NCBI GenBank assembly: GCA_013823135.1
Contig: PNLP01000071.1
Coordinates: 1-33,165, forward strand
Reading direction: 5' to 3'
DNA from: Planctomycetaceae bacterium
Lineage (GTDB): Bacteria > Planctomycetota > Planctomycetia > Gemmatales > Gemmataceae
Length of the DNA: 33,165 nucleotides
The position numbers and the translations under genes were made by a program. Positions 7,701 through 15,329 of the stretch are shown here, one piece after another; position 1 is the stretch's first letter; each line of letters starts with the position of its first letter. The notes below the pieces were generated by a model. The model worked only from the letters and a program-made list of their open reading frames with translations. It was not told where the DNA came from and ran no database searches.

Positions 7701-9834
7701 ACCAGCCTTCCCAAAGTTCGAGTAGCGGGAGGTTCGCGCGATCTTGCTCGGCGGTGAGCTTCCCGTCAATCCCGGGGAAGTGCCATCGGTACTCAATGGA
7801 ACCGAGAACTTTCTCTTCAGGGTTCGCCTTGTCACGGGTGTCCAGAAATGTCGTGTCGCGGTGTTCGTGGATGAACGCGTCGAGTTCCTTCAAGAACGCG
7901 ATCGAAGCGGGCGTGGCGAACTTAACCTTCCGTTTCGTGGGTTCGACAACGGGGGTGCGGTCGGCCGGGTCGAACAACCCGAGACCGTTTTCCAGTGTTG
8001 GCGGTCGGCTCGCGGGGTTGAGCACGATCTCGATGGCACTGGCTTCCGCAGTGGCGAGCCGCTTCCCCTTCGTCTCGCGGTAATCACGCAATCGCTCACG
8101 GATCGGCTCGGCCATCCGCTCGTCATCGACCATTCGTCGCGCGAGTTCGATCCCTGCGGCCCTTTGGTTCGCGTCACCAGCAGCCAGTAATCGGTCGATG
8201 GTGCCAACGACGAGTTTGTCGGTGCGGTTGAGCAGCAGCCCGAAGATGCCGCGACGGAAGTCGGCGGTCTTGCGGGTGAGATACCCTTCGAGCGTCTGGA
8301 CTTCGTCTTCGGCGAGCTTGGATTTTTTCAGGTACTTGATCGCCGCTTCGCGGACGTAGCGGTTCGGTTCGCCGGCGATTGCGAGGAGAGTCTGGCGAAC
8401 TTTCGTCGTCAGCATTCGCGGTTCGCAGAGCTTCGCCAGTGCCCGCACACGGACGTATTCGCTCATCATAGGCAGGTAGGGCAGAAGCCGTTCGGCGGGG
8501 CGTTTCCCGAGGTAGTTGATCAAGAGATCGGCGGCGTCTTCCTGCCCGACATCCATTACGGGCCAGAAGGAAACGAGCGGCTTCAATTCCTTTTGCTTCG
8601 CGGGGAGTTTCGGGATGACTTTCTCAAGCCGTTCGAACAGATCCTTGAGCGAGTGAGTTGCGGCTTCTTCGTTGTTGGACCCGGAGTTATAGTGGTCGAT
8701 GACCGAACTCACCACACGCAGGTCGGGATCGTCGAGAAGGGGAAGCAAGAGTTGAGCGGCTTCGGGAAAGTCGCTTTCATTGATGAGCTTCACCGCTGCG
8801 AAGCGTCGAGCAGTGTCCTTGTCCTTGAGAAGCGGAATCGCCGCCTTCACCGCGGCTTCCACATCCTCGTAGGCCAGCGCCCAAAGCCCGCGATATGCGG
8901 TCGCGGCATCGCCCTTGTCAATCGCTTTCTTCCGGACCGCAGGGTTGCCAAGCAGATCACGACACGCTTGCAAATCGGCCTTCAGCTTCTTGGCGTCGCC
9001 GACGTCTTCATCTTCGCCGAACCAGACACCTGCGGCACGAGCGACCGACGCGAACCGGATGAGGTTCTGATCCAATACAAGGCCGACCATTCGCCGAAAC
9101 GCTTCGGGATGGGCTTCGTCCACGGCTTCGAGGATCGTTTGACGCAATCCTTCCTGGCGTTGTGCCGCCAGCAACAGGTTCTCGCAGAATTCCCAGGCCT
9201 CTTTGCGAGCGCTGCACAGCAATCCGCGCAGCGCGTGGCCGCCTGGCCCGCCGATCTCGTGTCGATTCGCCGCGGAGTCTTTCAAGATGGCAAACACGGT
9301 CTCGGAATCCGGCCCGCCAACGTCGAGTACCCCGGCGAGAAGGTAACCGAACTCGTCGGTTTGATAGCCGAGGTGAACTGCCCACGCCGCGAGCCACTCG
9401 GCCGAGAGCACATCATCGGGGATCTGTCCGAGTTCATCGAACAGCGATTCGAGATATGTCTGCCGCGTCGATGCATACAACTCAGGTCGCGTGGGGGCAC
9501 GAAACCCGCGACGGTTGTAGCCTGACGTGTACGGCATTCGGCCCTTCAGTTGCCAGCCGGCTTCCACATCTGCGTGGATCGTCGGAAAGAGCGCGGCGAA
9601 GATCTTCGCACGGCCCTTGTGATCGTCACCGAGTTGAAGTGCAGACTCCGCTTCGAGCTTGCGGCGTTCCGGCCACTCCCTTGGGGGTGACCCCGTGGGT
9701 AGCAACCCAAAGACTCCGAGGCCTGTCGCCGCGAGCGGCTTCGGGAGCTTCTGCAGCCGGGTGATGCGACCCTGCCGGTGCTTCTTCGATTGGAGCTTCC
9801 CGAGTTGTTCTCGGGCGAGGTCGGGCTTCAACAC
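4744..9834 (-). CDS. Giant HEAT-repeat/DUF4132 (MolR/YehI-like) protein
   Basis: A 1696-residue cytoplasmic protein. The start is GTG at 9834: GGAGG lies 7 nt upstream, inside the last codons of the preceding gene, so translation is probably coupled. The N-terminal half is helical with HEAT-like repeats (around residues 340-380, TARRFAAVKLINESDFPEAA; around 475-570, RYVREAAIKYLKKSKLAEDE). Three strongly acidic Asp-rich linkers occur near residues 741, 833 and 1107 (for example DDDWDDDDEDDDEK). The C-terminal half carries the DUF4132 core and ends with the typical YGHYSVHLGSGVVHKQPGG and LPFADDDPRTAEMVSKVLLL segment. E. coli MolR and YehI share this family; its biochemical role is not settled. 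No WGR domain is visible. It pairs with the small gene upstream, and a truncated propeller gene follows. Family assignment is confident, function is not. Confidence 0.85.
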   Translation of the reverse strand: MLKPDLAREQLGKLQSKKHRQGRITRLQKLPKPLAATGLGVFGLLPTGSPPREWPERRKLEAESALQLGDDHKGRAKIFAALFPTIHADVEAGWQLKGRMPYTSGYNRRGFRAPTRPELYASTRQTYLESLFDELGQIPDDVLSAEWLAAWAVHLGYQTDEFGYLLAGVLDVGGPDSETVFAILKDSAANRHEIGGPGGHALRGLLCSARKEAWEFCENLLLAAQRQEGLRQTILEAVDEAHPEAFRRMVGLVLDQNLIRFASVARAAGVWFGEDEDVGDAKKLKADLQACRDLLGNPAVRKKAIDKGDAATAYRGLWALAYEDVEAAVKAAIPLLKDKDTARRFAAVKLINESDFPEAAQLLLPLLDDPDLRVVSSVIDHYNSGSNNEEAATHSLKDLFERLEKVIPKLPAKQKELKPLVSFWPVMDVGQEDAADLLINYLGKRPAERLLPYLPMMSEYVRVRALAKLCEPRMLTTKVRQTLLAIAGEPNRYVREAAIKYLKKSKLAEDEVQTLEGYLTRKTADFRRGIFGLLLNRTDKLVVGTIDRLLAAGDANQRAAGIELARRMVDDERMAEPIRERLRDYRETKGKRLATAEASAIEIVLNPASRPPTLENGLGLFDPADRTPVVEPTKRKVKFATPASIAFLKELDAFIHEHRDTTFLDTRDKANPEEKVLGSIEYRWHFPGIDGKLTAEQDRANLPLLELWEGWWKSRSAKTRDADGFELLRAIALPTIEIREGEEGDDDWDDDDEDDDEKPTPAKIAFNKAKEQVIPKDRVKLRYDVLIEQLLGWFEKLYRPSGASDFLLDAAETAFALVPQIVIGQTPLAKPEGAGDDDDDFDDDDEENVIEWREDDEFHTWLRLATNNRTATDWSATHDVRLYQLERWRDEPIPGVQRLRPDLSILLSAYAADAVTLVDFQDHLIGPRPRERWGTSFDSLEALTSPNADTLYPVFARQPELKQAVNEIVARVIELELIRGETPTAATKAANSIKQLFGRETLFKLIAALGKHGFGKTARWGESENKPAVLTGLIQKCLPLPADTPEAFATATKEAIAAGQFEIERIVELGLVNPRWVEHVAAAIKWPGYAEAVYWFMAHTENRWESEFDSTDDDDDDDTDESNKKSKPDTQWQTILKARTNLSAEQREDGLIDVAWFHKAYAEVGSATRWDTIEAAAKFLGYGQGHKKAARLADVLLGKTKKKDLVHGIRSKFLKEAVRHLGLLPLPEDQAKRDAELADRYKVLKEYERYARGLSSLSKEPAMQAARLGMENLAVTAGFADPVRLEWAVTAREVADIAKGPVTVTVKNIAVSLSLNADGELLLATTKNGNPLKSLPAEAKKNAKIAELLERKKNLTRIAASTKRSLEQAMCSGDLFRAAELKALMEHALVRPLLERLVLKTPSGMGYPVKGGTALKNWDGKTTPVKAADEWSIAHPLDLLDAGDWHEWQGECFRTERRQPFKQVFREIYVLTPAEKEDGDKSRRYSGHQVNEQQSKALFATRGWSTRDDISKLYRAANLVVSVDFDHGYSTPADAAAPAIREAVFHRRGDWKTMSLSDVPKKIFSEVMRDLDLVVSVAHVGGVDPEATQSTVAMRADLVRETCRLLKLANVQLDSKHALIQGEYGHYSVHLGSGVVHKQPGGSLCVVPVNAQHRGRLFLPFADDDPRTAEMVSKVLLLARDKEIQDPSILAQIVAK

Positions 9835-9837
9835 GGG

Positions 9838-10263
9838 TCAGCCTCCAGCCAGCATGGTGAGACGGATAAATGTCAGCCGGCTCGAGTCGGTGAGCGGCAC
9901 GACGGCGTTCAAATCGCTGAGTTCCACATCGTCCACGACAACCAGGAATAGCCCATCCGAGAAGGCTTCGAGTGCCGTCGCGACAGCTTGTTCGACATCG
10001 ACTGCCTGATCGAGATCACTCGCGCCGGCTGCGACTTTCCCGGTTACCAAGCCCTCGTTGATCTCCTTGGCGGTTAATGCTCGGAACACCCGACGCTCCG
10101 CCTGGCGATCCCGGAACGCATCCACCTCCGAACGGACGACATGATCGATCACGTCACGCAGAAGCACCGAGCGCCCAGCGGCGATGCCGTCTGGAATTGG
10201 AATGGAGAAGTCGCCAATGATTGGTTGCTTTCGGCCGATGGCTTTCGCGGAGATTGTGAGCAT
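9838..10263 (-). CDS. Small conserved protein, possible ubiquitin/MoaD-like fold ending in Gly-Gly
   Basis: A 141-residue protein with no signal peptide or membrane segment. ATG at 10263 follows a GGGGGA stretch 4 nt upstream. The layout suggests a beta-grasp fold: a strand pair at 1-25 (MLTISAKAIGRKQPIIGDFS), a helix at about 35-55 (LRDVIDHVVRSEVDAFRDRQ), a variable middle, then strands at about 103-136 (LFLVVVDDVELSDLNAVVPL, SRLTFIRLTMLAGG). The end recalls MoaD/ThiS and ubiquitin-like proteins, whose exposed Gly-Gly is the reactive tail. The stop lies 3 nt before the DUF4132 start, so the two are one operon. Caution: the Ala-Gly-Gly codons also form the Shine-Dalgarno of the next gene, so RNA-level selection could explain the Gly-Gly. 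No E1- or JAB-like gene is in the window. The gene is real; the fold is inference. Confidence 0.75.
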   Translation of the reverse strand: MLTISAKAIGRKQPIIGDFSIPIPDGIAAGRSVLLRDVIDHVVRSEVDAFRDRQAERRVFRALTAKEINEGLVTGKVAAGASDLDQAVDVEQAVATALEAFSDGLFLVVVDDVELSDLNAVVPLTDSSRLTFIRLTMLAGG

Positions 10264-10386
10264 GGTTCCCCCGAGTGGTTTCTCCCTGAACTGAGAGCAA
10301 CGTACCCTCGATATTCGCGAGTTGCAATCTCGGGGAAATGTGAAATGACTTTGAACCGCTGTGTGTGGTCACAACGATAACGTTTG

Positions 10387-10981
10387 AAAGTGCGAGGATC
10401 GAGGCTATGACTGCTTCCTGCTTCGCATATCCGGGGAAGAACTTCACGAACGTGTTGTTTCGTCCCACACCTCCGACCTGGAGCATCGGGAGACCAGAGA
10501 CGAGAAGACGGACAGCCGCACGGGCAAGTCGCTGACCACGATCCTCGACGACGCCCACCTGATGGACCTGGCCAACCTTCGCAAGTTGCGGTTGTTGTTC
10601 GAGGACTTCCCCAAGAACCACAACCTCGTCTTGATCGGTCGGCCGAACTTGCTCGCGTCGCTCGACCTGGGTGTCAATCACGACATCAAGAGCCGCGTGA
10701 CGTACTCGGTCATCACCAAGCGACTGATCCCCGATGCGATGCGGGACTTCATCCTGCGGGAACTCGACCGTGTGGGACTCGCCCACAACACGTTCACGAC
10801 AGCGGCCATCAACCTGCTGGTGAACTCGGCCGACGGCGTTCTGCGAGCGGCTCGCAACCTCTGCGTCGGCTGCCTGATCGAGGCGGTGCGGAGTGCGAAG
10901 AAGACGATCGACATCGACAACGTGAACCGCGTGTTGATGCAACCTCACTGGCAGAAGGAAACCGACCTCAAGGACTACTGA
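10387..10981 (+). pseudogene. 5'-truncated ExeA/TniB-like AAA+ ATPase of a mobile element
   Basis: An open frame without a credible start runs from about 10387. From 10520 it reads as the C-terminal two thirds of an AAA+ ATPase: Walker B TILDDAHLMDLANLRKLRLL, sensor 1 NLVLIGRPNLL, and a helical lid with ADGVLRAARNLCVGCLIEAV. No convincing Walker A lies upstream, so nucleotide binding should be lost. If an ATG at 10562 were used, the 139-residue product would also lack Walker B. Such ATPases help transposases choose or activate targets (ExeA-like, TnsC/TniB type). It is followed 29 bp later by the zinc-finger gene on the same strand. No transposase is visible in the window, so the element is incomplete. 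Confidence 0.7.
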
Positions 10982-11010
10982 CCTCGCGGACATCACTGAC
11001 GGAGACGTTC

Positions 11011-11334
11011 ATGTTCACGGCGGACCTGCTGCGTCGGCTTCGCAACGACTTGCCAATGTCCGTCACGATCTCTGCTTTGGGCCGCGAAGGCCCGCCGTCG
11101 AAGATGCGTGACGGACGCTTCGTCTTCTTGTGCCCGCAGTGCAACGAGATGCTCGTCGTCGTGAACCCACGGAACAACCTCGCCCACTGCTTTGCCTGCG
11201 AACGAAACTTCAACAACATTGATCTCTTGGTGGCTCTCGACTTCGACTTCCGCTCGGCCGTCGCACTTCTCGAAGACTTGTTGCGCGAGTACCTGTCTCG
11301 ACGATCTAAACGCTCGACAACGGAGGTGAAGTAG
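11011..11334 (+). CDS. CHC2-type (DnaG-like) zinc-finger protein of a mobile element
   Basis: A 107-residue protein; ATG at 11011 has GGAG 7 nt upstream. Residues about 37-90 resemble the zinc-binding domain of bacterial and phage primases: CPQC (41-44), then HCFAC (59-63), then NIDLLVALDFDFRSAVALLE, the usual helical tail. The first metal pair is Cys-x2-Cys instead of the Cys-x2-His of classical CHC2 fingers. There is no primase catalytic (TOPRIM) domain, so it is a DNA-binding accessory at most. It follows the ATPase remnant in the same direction and is probably part of the same element. Its last third is duplicated at 11634-11783. Confidence 0.7.
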   Translation: MFTADLLRRLRNDLPMSVTISALGREGPPSKMRDGRFVFLCPQCNEMLVVVNPRNNLAHCFACERNFNNIDLLVALDFDFRSAVALLEDLLREYLSRRSKRSTTEVK

Positions 11335-11475
11335 CCCGCTGCGTCGGATGCTGTGGGTGTTCGTTGCCGTTTTGCCGGAGCCGTCCGAACGGTCCGACCC
11401 GCTGCGCCGACCTCCTCCAGAATTCCGAAGAGCGCGGTAAACGGCCTCGTTACGCGGCCAAATTCATACAGCCTG
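11332..11475 (+). repeat. Imperfect direct repeat downstream of the zinc-finger gene, copy 1
   Basis: The sequence from the zinc-finger stop codon onward (shared stretches include GCCGTCCGAACG and ATTCCGAAGAGCGCGGTA) recurs at 11781-11926 after the second, partial zinc-finger copy. The copies are clearly related but diverged, with small insertions. So the unit that was duplicated includes the 3' part of the gene and its downstream flank, ending in the 38-bp repeats. Confidence 0.7.
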
Positions 11476-11633
11476 AATTCGGGAACCGATGCGATGACAA
11501 GTCGGTGCGCCACAATTCGGGAACCGATGCAATGACAATTCGGTGCGCCACAGGTAATCGGCCCGTTTATGCAGCCAAATTCATACGGTCAGTATTTGGC
11601 AACGGATGCGACCAGAATTCGGTGCGCCACACT

Positions 11634-11783
11634 CACTGCTTCGGGTGCGGGAAGAACTGGAACAACCTCGACCTGCTGCTGGCGTGCGACTACAACTTCG
11701 CCGACGCCGTCGCACTTCTGGAACTCTGGTTGCATCTGCACCAAACGAAGCGATCCACACTCGCGACAACTGCCCCGAAGTAG
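11634..11783 (+). pseudogene. Partial second copy of the CHC2 zinc-finger gene (C-terminal part)
   Basis: The frame reads HCFGCGKNWNNLDLLLACDY and then NFADAVALLE up to a TAG at 11781. It aligns with residues 59 to the end of the intact 107-residue gene (HCFACERNFNNIDLLVALDF). The first metal-binding Cys pair is missing because the sequence upstream switches abruptly to a 38-bp repeat. It is a relic of a related element or of a partial duplication. Confidence 0.75.
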
Positions 11784-11926
11784 CCGCCTGCGTTGGGTGT
11801 TCTGTGGGTGCGCGACTTCGTCTTGCCGCAGCCGTCCGAACGATCCGACCCGGTAGGCCGACCGCCTCCAAAATTCCGAAGAGCGCGGTACAAATCTCGT
11901 TTATGCCGCCAGATTCATCACGCGAG
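11781..11926 (+). repeat. Imperfect direct repeat, copy 2
   Basis: Second copy of the flank described at 11332-11475, following the partial zinc-finger copy. It includes GCCGTCCGAACGATCCGACC and ATTCCGAAGAGCGCGGTA, and leads into the fourth 38-bp unit. Confidence 0.7.
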
Positions 11927-11999
11927 AATTCGGCAACGACTGTGATAACAATTCGGTGCGTCACAATTCGGAGCGTCTCAGTTGCCTTGCTATGACACA

Positions 12000-12566
12000 T
12001 CAAACAGTTATTGCCCCCGGTGTAAACCGCGCTGGAGGTGGTTGAGAAGAGCCATCGGGATACCAACCGTTCCAATAAAATAAAACGCTAGGAAGCCTCC
12101 CAGCCAACGTCTCAGCCAAGAAGGAAGTTATCGACATATCAAACTGCTGAAAATACCGATTCTTAAAATGAATAGTCTGGATTTGCCAATCCTCCGGATT
12201 GCCAAGTGCGAAATAAAATATATATGTTCCATCGTTATTTTTGCCTATCGGAATGAGGCTTGGGCCAAGTGGATGGGGTCGAGCGGGGCCACCGTGAACA
12301 GTGTCTCGCCCATAAGGAAATCCAAAGAGTCTACACGTAGTCTCATTCATGGTCCAGTAATAAATATCAAAAGGACTCCATATTGTTAATCCCAGAATAT
12401 CCCCAAGTTCAAACCATCCGGACCCATACTGATTGATCAGGTTAATAAAATCACCCGGGAACCTCGTCCCTATTCGCAATTCCACCTCGGCCCAGCCAAG
12501 AGAAGTACCGGTAGCCACTGGAGCATCGGGTGGAGGAACAACCTGGACAATATCCGGAATTGCCAT
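12000..12566 (-). CDS. SUKH/SMI1-KNR4-like protein
   Basis: A 188-residue soluble protein. I choose ATG 12566 (MAIPDIVQVV) because GAGG lies 5 nt upstream; the open frame continues further 5' but with unlike sequence. Residues about 24-60 fit a SUKH domain: LGWAEVELRIGTRFPGDFIN, then QYGSGWFELGDILGLTIWSP. SUKH proteins are widespread, and many act as immunity proteins against contact-dependent or secreted toxins. No toxin gene is adjacent, so that role is not shown here. The DNA is clearly AT-richer than its neighbours, with codons such as ATA, AAA and TTT, suggesting recent transfer. It sits between mobile-element debris and a palindromic repeat. Confidence 0.65.
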   Translation of the reverse strand: MAIPDIVQVVPPPDAPVATGTSLGWAEVELRIGTRFPGDFINLINQYGSGWFELGDILGLTIWSPFDIYYWTMNETTCRLFGFPYGRDTVHGGPARPHPLGPSLIPIGKNNDGTYIFYFALGNPEDWQIQTIHFKNRYFQQFDMSITSFLAETLAGRLPSVLFYWNGWYPDGSSQPPPARFTPGAITV

Positions 12567-12913
12567 AACAACCTCAAAATTGGCCTTACAAACCGGGAAC
12601 TCCAAAGTTTTCGATCCATCCAGTATCGTATGGGTAGGCGAGTCCAGCAATTGGGTTCCGGATCGGAAGTACGGGAACTGCGACCATCCGGATACGGAGC
12701 GGATACTGTCTGGTTGCTGCATCCAGATCCGTCCCATAATCAGCATAGGCGGTAATGCGAAGACAATGTTTCGCACTCAATCCGGCTACAATCGGTGCAA
12801 TCGCACCCTCTTGGACTTGTGGCCTATACTGAGAGATGTCCGCGTACTGCTCTGAAATGAGTGGGCGAATTCACCCACGGTGGACGTGACGCCCCGCTTG
12901 GGTCGCAGTGGTG
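12567..12913. other. AT-richer intergenic tail of the SUKH insert, no gene seen
   Basis: This stretch lies upstream of the SUKH-like gene. It shares that gene's lower GC up to about 12850, then returns to GC-rich DNA. Open frames on either strand have no recognisable motif. It should hold the promoter of the SUKH-like gene, but I cannot point to clear boxes. Confidence 0.35.
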
Positions 12914-12975
12914 GTCCGAGCCCGAGCGCCGAGCGAGGGACAACGCCAACCCTCGCTCGGCGCTCGGGCTCGGAC
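12914..12975. repeat. Extragenic palindrome, family A, copy 1
   Basis: Perfect 26-bp inverted arms (GTCCGAGCCCGAGCGCCGAG plus CGAGGG) separated by a 10-nt loop. The same arm recurs at 16043-16105 and 30991-31052 with a changed loop, so this is a dispersed REP-like family and not a single terminator. It lies between the SUKH insert and the dehydrogenase fragment. Confidence 0.9.
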
Positions 12976-12998
12976 AAGACACTTCGGGCATCCGGAGC

Positions 12999-13147
12999 CC
13001 GTCTCAGTTCAACTCCACCATTGCCTTGACCACACCGGTTTCGGGCTTCAGCCACTTCGGGAACTCGTCGATCATCCCGTCGAGCGGCACCGAGTGCGTG
13101 ATCCACGGCGGCGTGTCGATCACGCCGCCCTCCATCAACCGCACGAT
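12999..13147 (-). pseudogene. 149-bp duplicate of the 3' end of the zinc dehydrogenase gene
   Basis: The region matches 14098-14246 with only three differences. On the minus strand it encodes the last 45 or so residues of the dehydrogenase (MEGGVIDTPPWITHSVPLDG ... KAMVELN, stop). All three differences change an amino acid (Thr to Pro, Phe to Leu, Ala to Gly), as expected of a non-functional copy. The two copies are direct repeats flanking the GDSL esterase gene. Confidence 0.9.
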
Positions 13148-13179
13148 GGCAGCCGATCGGAACCGCCGCAGACCGCTGG

Positions 13180-13914
13180 CTACGGCTTCGCGCCGGCGTT
13201 GGGTTCTTTCACGATGTCTTTGATTTTGCCGGTGATCGCCTCGGCCCAAATGTCGTACCCCTTGGGTGCCAGGTGCAGGAAGTCGCCCATGACCTCCTTG
13301 CTAATGGTCTTGTCGGTTTCGAGGAACTTCTCGCCGATGTCGAGGTATTCAACCCCGCCGCCGGCGAGCTTCGAGATCAAGGCGTTGACGGCTGCTCGTT
13401 TTTCGCGGCCGGGGTTTGGCTTTTCGCCGGTGGGGAGAATGCTCATCAGAAGGATCTTGGCCTTCGGCTGTTTGGTCTGGATCAGTTTGACAACCGCCTT
13501 GACTCCCGCCGCCACGTCGGCCGGGTCGGCGGTTTTCTCCCAGCAGTTGTTGGTGCCGATCATGACCACGAACACGCGCGCCTCGTAGCCGTCGAGTTGG
13601 CCGTTCTCGAGACGCCACAACACGTTTTGCGTCCGGTCGCCGCCGATGCCCATGTTGACGGCGCGATAGGCCCCCCAGTGCTTCTTCCAGAGATCCCCGT
13701 TCCACCGTGCGGTGATCGAATCGCCGACGAAGGCAACGTCGATCTTGCCGTCCATCTTCTTGATGTCGGCGTTGATCCGCTCGTAGTTTCCGCGCCACCA
13801 CTTCTCGCCGTTGGTCTTGCCTTCGACGGGGGTGGAGGGGCTCTCGTCGGCAGAGCACGCGACCGCGAAGCCCGCGAGGGTGAAGACGGCAACGATTCTG
13901 GAAATCAGGGACAT
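13180..13914 (-). CDS. Exported GDSL/SGNH-family esterase
   Basis: A 244-residue hydrolase of the PAF-acetylhydrolase-like SGNH group, predicted to cleave ester bonds in lipids or acylated carbohydrates outside the cytoplasm. The four hallmark blocks are present: VGDSIT (Ser about 66), GIGGD (Gly about 92), GTNN (Asn about 122), and DFLHLAPKGY (Asp 211, His 214). The N-terminus is a signal sequence ending FAVAC; this is a weak lipobox, so it may be a lipoprotein or be cleaved by signal peptidase I. The substrate cannot be read from sequence. It lies between the dehydrogenase gene and a duplicate of that gene's 3' end. Confidence 0.9.
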   Translation of the reverse strand: MSLISRIVAVFTLAGFAVACSADESPSTPVEGKTNGEKWWRGNYERINADIKKMDGKIDVAFVGDSITARWNGDLWKKHWGAYRAVNMGIGGDRTQNVLWRLENGQLDGYEARVFVVMIGTNNCWEKTADPADVAAGVKAVVKLIQTKQPKAKILLMSILPTGEKPNPGREKRAAVNALISKLAGGGVEYLDIGEKFLETDKTISKEVMGDFLHLAPKGYDIWAEAITGKIKDIVKEPNAGAKP

Positions 13915-14102
13915 TGCTTATCTCCGACAGCCGATCCCGAAACGGTCGATGGAGCCAGAATAGATCACGGGCCTCCGCCGTGACAGCAAAATCTCGAACC
14001 GGTGCCTGCGGCGGGTGAGCGTCTGGATTGTCGGTGGGTTCGTGCTCGTGCCCGACCCGACCGGCCGACGCCGGCCGGGTTGCCACCGACGCCTGGGCCG
14101 TC

Positions 14103-15128
<1,026 letters not shown>

Positions 15129-15329
15129 GGTAGTAGTGGGGGAAGAGGGTCGCAGATCGAGTCACGTTTCCGAGGTCAAGGATACGGACCGCACGTAACA
15201 AGGATAAGGTCGGAGCTTCCCCGGTGCTCACCCCTGCTGTACAACCGAAAGGGAGCGGTGGCTCTTCGACCCACCATCCGTTCACTTCTCCCGAACCCCC
15301 TTTTCTACATTCCTTTCGGAGTCTGGTTC

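Larger units (their letters stand above)
11448..11964 (+). repeat. Interspersed 38-bp direct repeats (four copies)
   Basis: Four related 38-bp units lie at 11476-11513, 11514-11551 (these two are exactly tandem), 11593-11630 and 11927-11964. Each begins near AATTCGGGAACCGATGC and ends in ATTCGGTGCGCCAC with minor changes; a half unit starts at 11965. Three are preceded by a 28-bp segment like GTTTATGCAGCCAAATTCATAC (11448, 11565, 11899; differences among copies). Spacing is irregular, which excludes CRISPR. The arrangement resembles the multiple transposase-binding sites at the ends of Tn7/Tn5053-type elements, fitting the adjacent ATPase; that role is inferred. Confidence 0.75.

Noticed and set aside
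11476..11964. CRISPR array
   Set aside because: The 38-bp units are diverged, two are directly tandem without spacer, and gaps are irregular (0, 41 and 296 bp). No cas gene is nearby.
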